A stretch of DNA of 57,168 nt, from positions 1-57,168 of IMG/VR virus record IMGVR_UViG_3300037262_000028. The stretch is one strand, 5' to 3'. Positions within the stretch are counted from its first letter, which is position 1. Each line of letters begins with the position of its first letter. The position numbers were made by a program, and so were the translations under genes. The notes under the pieces were generated by a model. It had not been told where the DNA came from and searched no databases. It worked only from the letters and a program-made list of their open reading frames with translations. Source of the stretch: a virus. Positions 6,987-16,979 of this stretch are shown one piece after another.

Positions 6987-7580
6987 TCACCAGTTAATAG
7001 CTTGTACAGCAGCAATTGACGATGCCCTGAATATGGCCGCTTTTTGTGTTTGCTTATGGACGAATAAAGGCTGTGTGCGCAAAAATATAGCGCTTGCCAG
7101 CCCTTGCAGTTGTGAGAAAGTCATCGGTACGGCATTGTCTTTTGTATCATACCAGGCAAACCCGGGCGGGGCATTGCCCATTGCAGCAGCGACGGCGTTA
7201 TTCAATGTAGTCAACGATGTCTGATCTGCGTTAAACGTTGTACCCATATACTCTACAGGCTCGTTAATTGCAGCCAGATAAGCGGCTGTGATAAGTGCTG
7301 TCTGGTTTTCTTGCGCCTGTTTAATCAGCACGTCTTCACTTGGTGCTGTGGTGGTGAGCACGGCGTAAACCGCAACCTGTTCCCCTTCCACTTCGGTAAA
7401 AGGTGAAGTGGGCGCGGTGAAACTGTACGATGAACCGTGCGGCAGATTAACCGCAGTCATGTGGTCAGCATCAGATACCAAAAAAGCATCCGCCGGTGCA
7501 TTGACATCTGTCGCGAAATAAAAACCTTTGTTTGGTACCGTTGTGTTGGCATGCGCCGAAGGGGAGTAAAGCACGTTCAT
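6987..7580 (-). CDS. Tail fibre-associated protein, DUF4376-like
   Basis: A 197-residue protein. The C-terminal half (EYMGTTFNADQTSLTTLNNAVAAA ... AWYDTKDNAVPMTFSQLQGLASAI) fits the DUF4376 pattern common at the ends of phage fibre or fibre-assembly proteins. The N-terminus (MNVLYSPSAHANTTV) is of the kind seen just downstream of fibres. It follows two fibre genes, so a fibre chaperone or tip role is inferred. It has a good Shine-Dalgarno (AAGGACT). Confidence 0.6.
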   Translation of the reverse strand: MNVLYSPSAHANTTVPNKGFYFATDVNAPADAFLVSDADHMTAVNLPHGSSYSFTAPTSPFTEVEGEQVAVYAVLTTTAPSEDVLIKQAQENQTALITAAYLAAINEPVEYMGTTFNADQTSLTTLNNAVAAAMGNAPPGFAWYDTKDNAVPMTFSQLQGLASAIFLRTQPLFVHKQTQKAAIFRASSIAAVQAINW

Positions 7581-7593
7581 GGTAGTCCTTTAA

Positions 7594-8538
7594 TTAATGG
7601 CCGATAGTAATATAAGTTGCGGCAACGGTTCCGGAAGCCGCATAAATCGTGGCCCCCGTTGTTGTCGGTACTGAAGATGACAAGGCCGCGACGGTAGCGC
7701 CGTTCTGCGCTGCCGGCGTACAGGTGTAAGCGCCGGTTGGAAAGGTAATCGCAAAAGTCACGGCGACACCTGCCGTGGTTGCTGACACGGTTCCCCACTG
7801 TATAATCAGTCCGCTAGGCAGCTTAGCGTAGCCTGATGTGCCCAGCGACGCACCGGGGTTAGCAAACGCCGTGGTGGCCAGCGTCGTGTTGCTGGTGTTC
7901 GTCGCTTGCGTTGCGCCTAGCTGGTTATAAATAACCCAGTTGGCCGCTGCTGCCGCTGTAATCGTTTCGCTCCCGACCGTCATCGAGTTTTGCAGGTTAT
8001 ACGTCCCTGTCCCGCCTGATCCTGTACCAAAACTGACAATCTGTGTGCCGGTCGTCACACCCGTACCTGACAAAATGTGACCTAAAACCAGCGTACCTGA
8101 ACCAACAGCGGTCACATTTAAAACTGTACCGGTAATTGTGCCGGTAACAGAGGCTGCTGCCGCATCAGGATTAGAAAAGTTATTATCGGCTGTCGATTTC
8201 CAGAATGTTGTTCCGGCTGCGTTACCTAATACGGCGCCTGATGCATAGCCGCCCACAAACTGGCAAAACGCGGCGTTATAGCTTGAGGTGAAACCCGCCT
8301 GCAGCCACTGTATAGCTGACGTTATTTCGTTTAGCAGCCCGTTAAAATCCTGACCGAAAGGAGGGACCCCGCCGTTAGATACCGATACGAAAGTGAGCGG
8401 GGGAAAACCGTCAGTTAATGATGCCGCCCCTGGTGTTACGTTAATCTGCGAAGCAGTCGGTATGGGCCTTGTGTAAGAACCTCCGGCGGCATTCGCAAAA
8501 GGTATCGGAAAAGGGGTTGGTGCGTTAGAAGCTTGCAT
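7594..8538 (-). CDS. Tail fibre protein B
   Basis: A 314-residue protein. Residues 1-125 are the virion-attachment end shared with the upstream fibre, including [12 protein letters not shown] and [12 protein letters not shown]. Residues 131-194 are the Gly/Thr insertion domain. The C-terminus ([17 protein letters not shown] ... [10 protein letters not shown]) is the gp53-like fibre tip found in many host-recognition proteins. It is shorter than its neighbour because the middle shaft is missing. Likely binds the host surface; specificity unknown. Confidence 0.75.
   Translation of the reverse strand: MQASNAPTPFPIPFANAAGGSYTRPIPTASQINVTPGAASLTDGFPPLTFVSVSNGGVPPFGQDFNGLLNEITSAIQWLQAGFTSSYNAAFCQFVGGYASGAVLGNAAGTTFWKSTADNNFSNPDAAAASVTGTITGTVLNVTAVGSGTLVLGHILSGTGVTTGTQIVSFGTGSGGTGTYNLQNSMTVGSETITAAAAANWVIYNQLGATQATNTSNTTLATTAFANPGASLGTSGYAKLPSGLIIQWGTVSATTAGVAVTFAITFPTGAYTCTPAAQNGATVAALSSSVPTTTGATIYAASGTVAATYITIGH
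7957..8148 (-). repeat. Gly/Thr insertion domain in fibre B
   Basis: Residues 131-194 follow the shared pattern: [19 protein letters not shown], then [13 protein letters not shown], then [10 protein letters not shown], then TVGSETIT. The same pattern occurs in six proteins of this genome. Confidence 0.85.
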
Positions 8539-8553
8539 GCGTTACCTTTTTAA

Positions 8554-9840
8554 TTAATACCCGATGGCGAAAATAACCGGGGTGACACCATTACCGTTAT
8601 CTGAATTGCTCCGTATCACGGCTGCTGAGCCAACTGCTGATGAATAGAATCCGTAAGTCCCGTACTGAGAAGCGGATGAATATAAGCTCGATACGCACAC
8701 TTTCAGCACTGCGTTGGGGAATGTGATCGGGAAGTTAACAACCTGACTGCCTGCAACTGCCTGATTAGCCCCTTGCGTCCACTGAAAAATAATCCCGCTA
8801 GGCAGTTTTACGTAGCCGTTTGCGCTGATGGAATTGCCAGGATTAGCAAAAGCCGTTGTTGCCAGCTGTGTTGTCGCCGTATTTGATGCTGCTGTCGCCG
8901 CGAAGGCCGCCCCGCCAAAATAAGCTCCCGCTCCCGTGGCATCTATTGTCACTGCACCTGTACTGGCATTCCACTGGAAGGGCCGGTAAGAAGTGTATGA
9001 CGCCGCATTTGCCGCAGCCTGGGATGCCTGTACTGAAGATGACAACAGAAAAATGGCCGATCCTGATACGCCGAAAAAAGATTTGTACCACGCCGTACCA
9101 GATCCTGATACGTTGGTAATACCTAACGCCGTACCCGATGCGTTTAATGCTGATGCGGAAAAACTACCGCTGATAGCAGCGCTAACGGCCGAAAAAGCCT
9201 CAACACTTAAGTTACCTAGTGTCTGAATGAAATACTGCCAGTTCGATGCACCAGCAGCCGTAATCGTCGTGCTGCTATTGGTTTGCGTCGTCTGTACGTT
9301 GTACGTTCCTGTACCGCCAGATCCTGTGCCAAAACTAACAATCTGCGTATTTAAAGTTACGCCGGTGCCAGACAAAAGTTGTCCGATAGCGACAGTACCT
9401 GTACTGATAGCCGTAACAGTCAGAATTGTGCCGGTAATGTACCCTGTAAAGGTGGCGTTAGCTGCGTCTGGATTCGTTAAATTGTTATCCGCTGTCGATA
9501 CCCAGAACGTATTACGCGCAGCATTTGCGATAATTGCGCCGTTTGGGTAGCCTCCGATCGCTTCGCAAAATGTAGGGCTAAAACCGTATATATACCCGGC
9601 CTGCAAACCTTGAATCGCCGCAGTTATTTCCTTCAGTATGCCGTTAAAATCCTGACCGAAAGGAGGTACGCCGCCAGCGGCTGTAGGGTTAAATGTCAGA
9701 GGGGGGAACCCGTCAGTAAGCGATGCCGCCCCTGCTGTGATGCCTATCTGAGAAGCTGTCGGGATTGTTCGTATAAATCCGGCTCCCGCGTTATTAGCGA
9801 AGGGAATCGGGAACCCTGCCGGAACATTTGCTACTTGCAT
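8554..9840 (-). CDS. Tail fibre protein A
   Basis: The ATG at 9840 is preferred to an upstream TTG (9858) because it follows the previous stop by one base and has GAAGGG before it. Product 428 residues. The N-terminal 125 residues are closely related to fibre B; the Gly/Thr insert occupies 131-194, the same place as in B. An Ala/Ser-rich shaft follows and a [16 protein letters not shown] ... NFPITFPNA tip closes it. The pair arose by tandem duplication. Confidence 0.75.
   Translation of the reverse strand: MQVANVPAGFPIPFANNAGAGFIRTIPTASQIGITAGAASLTDGFPPLTFNPTAAGGVPPFGQDFNGILKEITAAIQGLQAGYIYGFSPTFCEAIGGYPNGAIIANAARNTFWVSTADNNLTNPDAANATFTGYITGTILTVTAISTGTVAIGQLLSGTGVTLNTQIVSFGTGSGGTGTYNVQTTQTNSSTTITAAGASNWQYFIQTLGNLSVEAFSAVSAAISGSFSASALNASGTALGITNVSGSGTAWYKSFFGVSGSAIFLLSSSVQASQAAANAASYTSYRPFQWNASTGAVTIDATGAGAYFGGAAFAATAASNTATTQLATTAFANPGNSISANGYVKLPSGIIFQWTQGANQAVAGSQVVNFPITFPNAVLKVCVSSLYSSASQYGTYGFYSSAVGSAAVIRSNSDNGNGVTPVIFAIGY
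9259..9450 (-). repeat. Gly/Thr insertion domain in fibre A
   Basis: Residues 131-194 repeat the pattern [22 protein letters not shown] and TTIT. Placement is identical to fibre B, so the insertion preceded the duplication of the fibre genes. Confidence 0.85.
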
Positions 9841-9841
9841 A

Positions 9842-11338
9842 TTAAGAGTACCCTTCAAAAAGTGTGCCGGTATTAAATCCTGTAGCGCTGCCTAACCCGC
9901 TTAAATATATCGTAATTGGCAAATTATTCGTCATGTTGAATGTTGTTGTAGTACCGTTTCCGGTTCCAAACAGCGCGTTTTGTGCTGTCGCGCTGTCGCC
10001 GCTAACGATGTTACTTTGTGCTGTACCATTCCATGTCAGGGCGACTGTGGCTGCAGGTGCGACACTAAAAGTGACTGTGCTGTTATCCACGCCGGGCGTA
10101 TAATCTGTGACCGTAGCGCCAGACGTGGTTGATGTCGGTATGAAACTGGTCTGCCCTGCCCCCGATTCAAACTGTGAATTAGCAATCCAAAATGTCTGGT
10201 TATCGTTAGCTGAACTGGCGTCTGGCGTGACATAGCATTCGTAACCGTTTGCAGAGCCGCCGGCAAACGTAGCCGTTATGGCGAAGCAATACCAGCCGCC
10301 CGCTAAAGGAGTAACTACAACACCCCCGGCAGCTATATTCGTAATCGCGCCTGTGGCAATATTTACCGTACTGTTAGCCTGCAGCGTTCCGCTGCCGTCA
10401 TTAATGAACAGATCAACCGTGCAGGTTAGTGTGCCAACCAAAACATAAACAGAAAAAGTAGTTGCTAACCCTGAAAAATTAGTGGACGAAAAAGGTGTGC
10501 CTGCTGAAGTCCATCCGCAAACTGGCGCGGTAACTGCTGCGCTTAGTGTGATTAACGTAGCATCAGTTGTACCGTCTGGTGACGTTGCATTATTATAGGT
10601 GGCCGTACATTGTGTCAGCACATTTAATGCTGCATTGTCCAGATAGTTAGTCCGGGGTGTTGTGTACTGTAATTGGTTACCCTGCCACGTCGCGGCGTAA
10701 ATAGAATTAATAACGACGGCAGGAAAAGCTGACCCGCCATCGGCTTCAGCAAAACCAAAAGCAAAAGGCAACTGAACCTGCATAACATCAAACAGAACGC
10801 CGGTCGGTGGTGTAATCGCTCCTGTCTGCTTAATAATCGCTAATTCGTAAGGCTGCAGCGTAAATTCGAAAGTCAGCCTGGCCTGCATGTTACCTAAATT
10901 TGTTACGTAAGCGTTTCCCCTGCCGGGGAATAACGTCATTAAAATCTGGTTGTAGGCAGGTGACGTCGATGTGCTGATATTCATGAGCGCTTTAGCCAGA
11001 ATAAGCGACCTGAACACTGGATCTGACAACACGTAATTACTGGTTGTTTGCGTTCCGTTATAGAAATTGGACTGCCCGAATTCCGCCGCGCTGGCTGTTG
11101 TTGCTTCTTCAAAACCAAATGGCATACCCGCAGGCAAACTCACCGTGTTACCGATATTAACGATACGCCCCCACACCTGCAGACCGTAGCCGGTCGCCGT
11201 TTCAATATTCCATACGTTATTGTAAAAATTATTGATATTAGTTGTTGGGTCTAACTCAGAATTCCATGCCTGAACCACACTATTTAGTGTTGGCGAATTG
11301 GCGTACTGAGCAAGAATTGTTTGTTCTAAATTTTGCAT
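9842..11338 (-). CDS. Baseplate protein, DUF2612-like, with jelly-roll insert
   Basis: A 498-residue protein. Residues 1-210 match the DUF2612 baseplate family ([21 protein letters not shown] ... [10 protein letters not shown] ... [22 protein letters not shown]). About residues 225-415 look like the jelly-roll domain often added to phage proteins: [33 protein letters not shown] and [11 protein letters not shown]. The end ([20 protein letters not shown]) is a fibre-attachment-like tail. It probably links the wedge to the fibres and may bind carbohydrate (inference). Confidence 0.7.
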   Translation of the reverse strand: MQNLEQTILAQYANSPTLNSVVQAWNSELDPTTNINNFYNNVWNIETATGYGLQVWGRIVNIGNTVSLPAGMPFGFEEATTASAAEFGQSNFYNGTQTTSNYVLSDPVFRSLILAKALMNISTSTSPAYNQILMTLFPGRGNAYVTNLGNMQARLTFEFTLQPYELAIIKQTGAITPPTGVLFDVMQVQLPFAFGFAEADGGSAFPAVVINSIYAATWQGNQLQYTTPRTNYLDNAALNVLTQCTATYNNATSPDGTTDATLITLSAAVTAPVCGWTSAGTPFSSTNFSGLATTFSVYVLVGTLTCTVDLFINDGSGTLQANSTVNIATGAITNIAAGGVVVTPLAGGWYCFAITATFAGGSANGYECYVTPDASSANDNQTFWIANSQFESGAGQTSFIPTSTTSGATVTDYTPGVDNSTVTFSVAPAATVALTWNGTAQSNIVSGDSATAQNALFGTGNGTTTTFNMTNNLPITIYLSGLGSATGFNTGTLFEGYS

Positions 11339-11339
11339 A

Positions 11340-12752
11340 TTAAGAGAAAACTACGGCGATATTCGTTGCTGATAAAGTCGGAACCTGATTCGCTGCCATC
11401 AACACCGAACTTAGCGTCGGTGCTGTAACGCCTAATTCTATTGAGTAAATAACCGCCCACGAACCGAGCGCGGCAATATTAGCGTAGTATCTGCTGGAAT
11501 AAAGAGAACTGCCAATACGCGCCTTAGTGCCGCCGTCTTGCCCTGCAAAAGACTGAATTACCGCAGCCTGAACTAAAGCGATAGCGTTAGAAGGCGTATT
11601 ACTATTTAACTGCATAGAAATACTAAACAGTATTGGTGTGGCCGCCGGTGTTTCAAAAGCAATCTGATAAGACGGGTAGGGCGGGTTATAACCTGAAGCG
11701 GTGTCATACACTGTCACGGTCGTATTTCCGTTGTAGTTACACCCGGGACTGACGTTAGCCCACAAGGCGTTACCGATTGCTTGTGCAACGCCGCCATATA
11801 CAGACGCATAAATTGAGTTGGGCAGCAACTGAACACCGCCTACTGCACAGGTGATGGATTCACTGCCGACAGTCTGTGAAAAATTCAGCGCGTATGTTCC
11901 CGTACTACCTGTGCCTGTACCCAGCGATGTGATATAAGTGCCTTGCGTAATACCGCTTCCTGTCAGCATCTGATTGACCGCAACAGTACCGGATGCTACT
12001 GCAGTAACAGTGAACGTTGTGCCTGAAATACTGCCTGTAACAACAGCGCCGCTCGTAATGGATAGCGGGTTCTGAATAACGTAAACATCTTCCACGCCAG
12101 CTACGGCGAATAAGGCCGACACAACCGCCGGCAGACTACCTTGCGCATTAATCGCGACAGATTGTTCGCGGCGCAATTCGAATGCCTGGGGTGTCTCCGT
12201 GTTGTACCCGACTACACCTGCAGCCGGGTTGTAAATGCTGTTCCAGCCAGGTACCGTTTTGTAAATAGAACTTAAATAGCCGATAGGGCAGGCGATAGGT
12301 CCGGCGGTACTGCATTCAAACGTCAGCGATATACTGCCGCCTGTTGGGATTGTTCCGCCTGCTGTGGCCAGATAGATATTGCCTGCCTGATCGATCGCCG
12401 TAGCGTTAATAGGTATAATTGCCCCGACAGCGCCTATGCAGGTGCAGGTAACGACAGTGGCCTGCGCAGCGATACGGGTCATAAAATAAATGCGCCCGAT
12501 AGCGTCTTGCATCCGCCCGGAAGAAAACGCAGGGTCGACATTATTCATCAGCGTCAAAAACTGACTATTCACGTCGCCAATAATCGCTGTCAGCGATGTC
12601 GCTAACTGACCTTGGGGCGATGTCAGTGCAGGATTAAGATTACCGCCGAAAGCCTGGTTTAAATCCGCCTGAACGCCAGTCAGTATTGCTTCTTCAGTTG
12701 GCGGTACCCAACCGTTCGTGCCTATACTTGGAAATGGTACGTTTGTCGACAT
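11340..12752 (-). CDS. Baseplate J-like protein with Gly/Thr insert
   Basis: A 470-residue protein with Baseplate_J features: [16 protein letters not shown], then [31 protein letters not shown] and [17 protein letters not shown]. It forms the baseplate wedge that triggers sheath contraction. Residues about 237-301 are a Gly/Thr insertion domain placed between VYVIQNP and GGVQLLP, two segments that are nearly adjacent in normal family members. It is followed one base later by the DUF2612-like gene. Confidence 0.85.
   Translation of the reverse strand: MSTNVPFPSIGTNGWVPPTEEAILTGVQADLNQAFGGNLNPALTSPQGQLATSLTAIIGDVNSQFLTLMNNVDPAFSSGRMQDAIGRIYFMTRIAAQATVVTCTCIGAVGAIIPINATAIDQAGNIYLATAGGTIPTGGSISLTFECSTAGPIACPIGYLSSIYKTVPGWNSIYNPAAGVVGYNTETPQAFELRREQSVAINAQGSLPAVVSALFAVAGVEDVYVIQNPLSITSGAVVTGSISGTTFTVTAVASGTVAVNQMLTGSGITQGTYITSLGTGTGSTGTYALNFSQTVGSESITCAVGGVQLLPNSIYASVYGGVAQAIGNALWANVSPGCNYNGNTTVTVYDTASGYNPPYPSYQIAFETPAATPILFSISMQLNSNTPSNAIALVQAAVIQSFAGQDGGTKARIGSSLYSSRYYANIAALGSWAVIYSIELGVTAPTLSSVLMAANQVPTLSATNIAVVFS
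11850..12044 (-). repeat. Gly/Thr insertion domain in baseplate J
   Basis: Residues about 237-301 contain [40 protein letters not shown] and QTVGSESIT. The conserved J-family residues resume immediately on both sides. Confidence 0.85.
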
Positions 12753-12785
12753 TGAGAATCCTAATTATTAATAGCCTGGTACCAT

Positions 12786-13883
12786 TTAATTCAAAATGAC
12801 GTAATTATAAATACTGGTGTCTGAGGTAGCGCAAATAACAACAAAAGACGTCGCGCTGGTAATCGTTTTAATGTTTGGCGTCCATGAAACAGTACCGCCT
12901 GGGGTATTCGTTGAGATGATAACGTTAGACGTTGATAATATATTCGTGTTTGTGATCGTGATCGATCCCCCCGATGTGCAGGTAAATGTGCCTGCACGCC
13001 CACTGGTCAGTGTTACGCTGTTTGTGCTGACTGATCCGCCGTACACATTAACCGCTGTAGCCGCTAAGGTGGCGTAGCCTGCCGTTAAGCCGGGCACATT
13101 TAAACTGTAGCTTGGTGTGGTACCGCCAACAAGAACGCCTGACCCTGTTGGTAATCTGGTTGGGGTGCCGCTGGCGCCGCCGTAAATCAGATCGCCCGCC
13201 GTCGTCATCGGGTTAGTGAAGCCTCCTGGTGAAGTGCCCCAAATAAAAGATGTGCCGTTCCACTCTAAAAATGTTGATGATGATACCGGCGCCGTGATAT
13301 AGGCCGTCACACCTGGCGCTGTCTGGTAGGAAATAGTATTCGTGGTCCCGCCCGCTGTAGCGGTCGCTTCAGCGGCCAATGTAGTTGTTGCTGCGTTTCC
13401 GCTAATATTACAAGCAGCGCACGTACCTGTCAGATTCGTTATATCGCCTGACGCTGGCATACCCAGCGCAGGGGCGACTAAAGTGCCGCCGTTAGATAAA
13501 ACAACGTTACCTGTTCCGGTTGTAGCGTAAGAAGGAAGCCATGCAGATCCGGACGAATTAGGTATCCCGGCACCTGGGTAAGTAAATGACCCGCCGCCGC
13601 CCGGCGCCCAGTAAGGCGGTACACCAGGACCGTTAGATGTTAGTACGTAGCTACTCAGACCGTAGTTATTAAGCGTCTGGCTGTCGCCGTAACCGTTTCC
13701 CAGCATCACACCGTATTTTAAGAGTGGGCCAGAGGTATAAGTTACGCGTGCAGTAAAAGCATTATTCAGGGATGTCGCTGTTACTGTCTGACCTTCAGAC
13801 CAGGGAAATCCTGTTGTCTGCGAATAAAGCAGTGCGCCCGCCGACAGAAACAGCACAAACACGATAATTTTTTTCATAGTCAT
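12786..13883 (-). CDS. Fibre-like protein with Sec signal peptide
   Basis: A 365-residue protein with an N-terminal signal peptide (KKIIVFVLFLSAGALLYSQ, residues 3-22), then TGFPWSEGQTVTATSLNNAF, a phrase common at the start of phage fibre proteins. The rest is a Gly/Ser/Thr-rich shaft with GDITNLTGTC and MTTAGDLIYGG motifs typical of fibre shafts. A signal peptide is unusual for a virion part. Its start overlaps the gp25-like stop (ATGA), so it belongs to the baseplate operon. It may be an exported appendage or a gene taken from a host exoprotein. Confidence 0.65.
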   Translation of the reverse strand: MTMKKIIVFVLFLSAGALLYSQTTGFPWSEGQTVTATSLNNAFTARVTYTSGPLLKYGVMLGNGYGDSQTLNNYGLSSYVLTSNGPGVPPYWAPGGGGSFTYPGAGIPNSSGSAWLPSYATTGTGNVVLSNGGTLVAPALGMPASGDITNLTGTCAACNISGNAATTTLAAEATATAGGTTNTISYQTAPGVTAYITAPVSSSTFLEWNGTSFIWGTSPGGFTNPMTTAGDLIYGGASGTPTRLPTGSGVLVGGTTPSYSLNVPGLTAGYATLAATAVNVYGGSVSTNSVTLTSGRAGTFTCTSGGSITITNTNILSTSNVIISTNTPGGTVSWTPNIKTITSATSFVVICATSDTSIYNYVILN

Positions 13884-14317
13884 CCTAAAATGTCGCCGCC
13901 GCCTAACACGGATGCATCTAATGTGAATGTTTGCGCGCCCTGTACGCCTTGCCCGCCTGATAGTGGTACAGCCAGAGCTGCTGTTGCGCCGGTTACAGAC
14001 GTCACCTGAAGCTGACCGTATAAACTGCGGTTAACAAGCCCGGTAAAAAACAGTTGTGTCGAAGCGATATCAGGTGTTGTATTCGCTGCTGCAATAGCGT
14101 TAGCGCGGATCAGTTCATAGGGTATAGGGGTGACACCGAAAATCTGAGTGAAATAAGGCAGTCCTTGCGTCGTATCATAATAAACTTCGCCTGCGAATGT
14201 CCTGACGGTACTGGCCGCGTCTTGCACCAGTGAGTAAGGTTCGGTTGCCATTGCGATGTTACCGAAAGCATCTTGCGCTAAATCCCAGGTCGACGGCAGC
14301 AAAAATAATGTGTTCAT
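13880..14317 (-). CDS. Baseplate wedge protein, gp25/W-like
   Basis: A 145-residue protein. WDLAQDAFGNIAMA at residues 11-24, AASTVRTFAGEVYYDTTQGLPYF and an IRANAIAAANTTPDI helix match the small GPW_gp25-type wedge proteins that join baseplate to sheath. It sits between the spike gene and the J-like gene region, the usual place. Confidence 0.75.
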   Translation of the reverse strand: MNTLFLLPSTWDLAQDAFGNIAMATEPYSLVQDAASTVRTFAGEVYYDTTQGLPYFTQIFGVTPIPYELIRANAIAAANTTPDIASTQLFFTGLVNRSLYGQLQVTSVTGATAALAVPLSGGQGVQGAQTFTLDASVLGGGDILG

Positions 14318-15093
14318 TAAACTGTAGTTCCTGTGTTGATAGTTGAACTGCCGGTCTGTACGTTAACCACCTGATGATGGTGCGTAGTTAAACTGTGACC
14401 CCCACCTACTGCTGTTGTTACATCGCCAGTCGCCGCCACGCTGCCTGTCACCACTGCGTTACCGTTAACCGTAAATGTAGGTGTCGTCACTGTGACCGAC
14501 GATGTTGCGTTAAGCTCTATAGTAGGTGCAACTAATTTAATATCCGTTGCCTGCAGCTCGATCAGATTTGGCGATACCAGCGTTATACCGGTCGCACTGA
14601 ACTGAACGTATTGCGTTGGTATCCCATTCAAAAATCCGCCAAAATACACGCCATCTGACATGGAAAACCGACGGTTTGAATCGGGGTTGCTTAGTAACGG
14701 ATTATTAGGTGTGCCTGCCGTAGAGGATGACGCTGACGCGCTATTAGCCACGACCTTACTGATGTCTTTTTCAACAAAAACTGCCAGCCCGATATCGCCT
14801 TTTTGTGGGTCTAAAATTATTGCGTTCGCCCCTCCCTGCATACGGAAATAAGGCACACCACTCAAAATAGAATGAGGTATAGCGTTACCGTATCCATCCG
14901 TCTGATTAATTAGGGGCTGTACGCTAACGAATCCAACCGCGGCGTCTGTGCCCGTATTAGTGACTGAAACAACCTGCACTAATGTTGCTGTGTGTTTGCG
15001 ATTTAGTATTTGGGTTATTGTGTAGATCAGCGCGTTATAGTCGCCCTGCATATTAGCTGCAGTCGCCGTACTCTGATAAGCATCATCATCCAA
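14317..15093 (-). CDS. Membrane-puncturing spike, Gp138/gpV-like
   Basis: A 258-residue protein. An OB-like N-terminus (VQVVSVTNTG ... VSVQPLINQTDGYG, then GVPYFRMQGG and GDIGLAVFVEKDIS) leads to a beta-helical stalk (TGITLVSPNLIELQATDIKLVAP) and a tip with HSLTTHHHQVVN. Histidine triplets at the apex hold iron in P2 gpV and phi92 gp138, so a metal tip is expected. It pierces the host outer membrane. TAATG coupling to the gp25-like gene. Confidence 0.85.
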   Translation of the reverse strand: MDDDAYQSTATAANMQGDYNALIYTITQILNRKHTATLVQVVSVTNTGTDAAVGFVSVQPLINQTDGYGNAIPHSILSGVPYFRMQGGANAIILDPQKGDIGLAVFVEKDISKVVANSASASSSTAGTPNNPLLSNPDSNRRFSMSDGVYFGGFLNGIPTQYVQFSATGITLVSPNLIELQATDIKLVAPTIELNATSSVTVTTPTFTVNGNAVVTGSVAATGDVTTAVGGGHSLTTHHHQVVNVQTGSSTINTGTTV

Positions 15094-15976
15094 CCCATAT
15101 CCCCTTTAATACTGTGAACCACGCGCCGCCCGGCGTTTCGCTTTCCAGCGTATGTACAGCAGAAGCAATGGTCCAGGTGTTATTAGCCAGTGTTAATGCG
15201 CTGTCAGTTACCGTAAATCGGTTGCCCTGACTCAGATTCGGTAAAAATACAGTTTTTATATCAACCCCCTGTTGTGAAAAAGTAGGGTAACTAACCAGAC
15301 CGTTACTAGGCGATATGATAGGTATTAACCCTATATTCGGGATAAAACCCTTCACTGGCCATATCGTCAATACGCCTAATTCTATTTTATAATTTACACC
15401 TGCCGCCGCCGCGCATTCACGGATCTGATCTAAGCCTGACCCTGGAAGATACATATTAGTCAGTGTCGTAGCAATATTTTGCGGATTGGAATAAGTCAGA
15501 TTAAGTGAAGGCACCGCATTATTCATACCTGCTACGATAGCCTGAAATATCGTATTTATGGACGTTGTACCAGGAAAACTTGTGGCGTTCACCGGCAACA
15601 CTGCGTGCCATAAATAGGCTATCGCGGTAATATTCAATGCTGAATCGGGCGGCGACGCAAAGTCACCCCAAGCGGTGATAATCGAGCCTGTAAAAATAGT
15701 TGTCAATGCTGAACCGCTATTTCCGACCGCAACCCGTACTGTATTACCGCCTTTGTACTGGCCTAAAATTTGGCCAAGACATGTTAACTGGTTAATTAGC
15801 GGAAGCGTTACCCCGGATATACGCAACTGTACGGCGGCGCCAGCATCGCCGCCATAAATCTGACAATCGCACCGGACACGATAACCTGACAACGTTACGC
15901 TACTACCAAGACCGTTTCCAAAATCGCCTGTACCTAATGTGAGCGTGACTTCAATGACACGTTTAACGAAACTCAT
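15086..15976 (-). CDS. Baseplate hub protein
   Basis: The start at 15976 overlaps the upstream stop (TGATG) and is preferred to a TTG one codon earlier. The 296-residue protein starts FVKRVIEVTLTLGTG and contains a run typical of hub proteins of the Pam3/Bcep type (LSGYRVRCDCQIYGGDAGA ... GSIITAWGDF). It forms the axial hub beneath the tube, above the spike. Confidence 0.65.
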   Translation of the reverse strand: MSFVKRVIEVTLTLGTGDFGNGLGSSVTLSGYRVRCDCQIYGGDAGAAVQLRISGVTLPLINQLTCLGQILGQYKGGNTVRVAVGNSGSALTTIFTGSIITAWGDFASPPDSALNITAIAYLWHAVLPVNATSFPGTTSINTIFQAIVAGMNNAVPSLNLTYSNPQNIATTLTNMYLPGSGLDQIRECAAAAGVNYKIELGVLTIWPVKGFIPNIGLIPIISPSNGLVSYPTFSQQGVDIKTVFLPNLSQGNRFTVTDSALTLANNTWTIASAVHTLESETPGGAWFTVLKGIWVG

Positions 15977-16287
15977 CAACCTGCCCCGTTCAAATCAGAT
16001 ACCTGTAAATAATAAAGAAGATATCGCGCACCGAGTCCCGGACTACTTGGGGGATTTGTTCCCTGCGTATCGTAAAAAGCCAGATCACCCAGAAAACCGA
16101 GATAGGTATTCTGGACTATTTTGGTCCAGTTATTGCACAGTACGCCGCCCACAATAAGTGTGCCGCCTACATACAGATCGCAAAAGAATCCGGTCGACTT
16201 CTGGTATAAATTAATTGTGCAATTCTGGCCGCCTAACCCTACCGTGATCGTTTGTGCATATTCATCAATCAGCGGGATAGTTTGCAT
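15976..16287 (-). CDS. Baseplate plug-like protein
   Basis: A 103-residue, all-beta protein: MQTIPLIDEYAQTITVGLGG, TKIVQNTYLGFLGDLAFYDTQG and PGLGARYLLYYL. This pattern is that of the small plug proteins between Dit-like and hub genes in Pam3-like phages. The start overlaps the upstream TAG region closely. Confidence 0.65.
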   Translation of the reverse strand: MQTIPLIDEYAQTITVGLGGQNCTINLYQKSTGFFCDLYVGGTLIVGGVLCNNWTKIVQNTYLGFLGDLAFYDTQGTNPPSSPGLGARYLLYYLQVSDLNGAG

Positions 16288-16289
16288 AG

Positions 16290-16979
16290 CTATTTTCCTA
16301 AAACAGTCGAGGCCGCCGGGGCGTTAACCGGCGGTGGTTGGGGTGTTACCTGATTTGGCTGGGCCGCAGCACCATCAGGTTGCGCCGTATTGCTAAATGC
16401 TGCAGAAGTACTAACCCTGATTTCGACCAGCGAAATATCAGCGACAATCATACCGGCACCCTGACCAGATGTGCGCCGGTAATCAAACCCGGTGATATTC
16501 GCATTCAGGTATGTTTTTTCTGGCGTGACAATATCATACAGATCGAAACTGGCTTCCAATGTTTCTAAATCATCTAAAAAAAATGCCCTGTTAGCCGACC
16601 CGTCAGGTCCGTTGCTGCCAACAGCCATCTGTATCCGTGCCTCATAGGGTTTTGCAATTTTATTGTACTGCCCAAAGGAGCCGCCTTCAACTGGATAATC
16701 TGGTACGCTCGATTCTTTATGGTATTCAAGTGACAGCACTGTATCTGGCTGCAAGACCGGTACACCATTAAGATAAATACCCCACTGCAGTTTAATCGGC
16801 GTTTGAGTGATACCTGCGTATATGCCGTTATAAATTGCCTGATTAACGCCCTGATTATTGGCTTGCTGCGCGGAGTTAACTAAACCGTTAGCGCCGATAA
16901 TAATATCGGAAGTCAGCAAAACCGCAACGTCGACGGCTAAACCGATATCGTTAACCAGTTGGGGGATACCTGAACCCAT
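16290..16979 (-). CDS. Tail/baseplate protein, Dit-like
   Basis: A 229-residue protein with a middle beta region (PIKLQWGIYLNGVPVLQPDTVLSLEYHKESSVPDYPVEGGSFGQYNKI) typical of the myophage proteins that follow the tape measure, and a proline-rich disordered tail. It likely connects the tube to the hub. It ends in TAG, showing TAG is a true stop in this genome. TAATG coupling to the tape measure gene. Confidence 0.6.
   Translation of the reverse strand: MGSGIPQLVNDIGLAVDVAVLLTSDIIIGANGLVNSAQQANNQGVNQAIYNGIYAGITQTPIKLQWGIYLNGVPVLQPDTVLSLEYHKESSVPDYPVEGGSFGQYNKIAKPYEARIQMAVGSNGPDGSANRAFFLDDLETLEASFDLYDIVTPEKTYLNANITGFDYRRTSGQGAGMIVADISLVEIRVSTSAAFSNTAQPDGAAAQPNQVTPQPPPVNAPAASTVLGK

Noticed and set aside
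14671-14700. tRNA T-loop-like GGTTTGAATC
   Set aside because: It lies within the spike coding region and no cloverleaf can be built around it.
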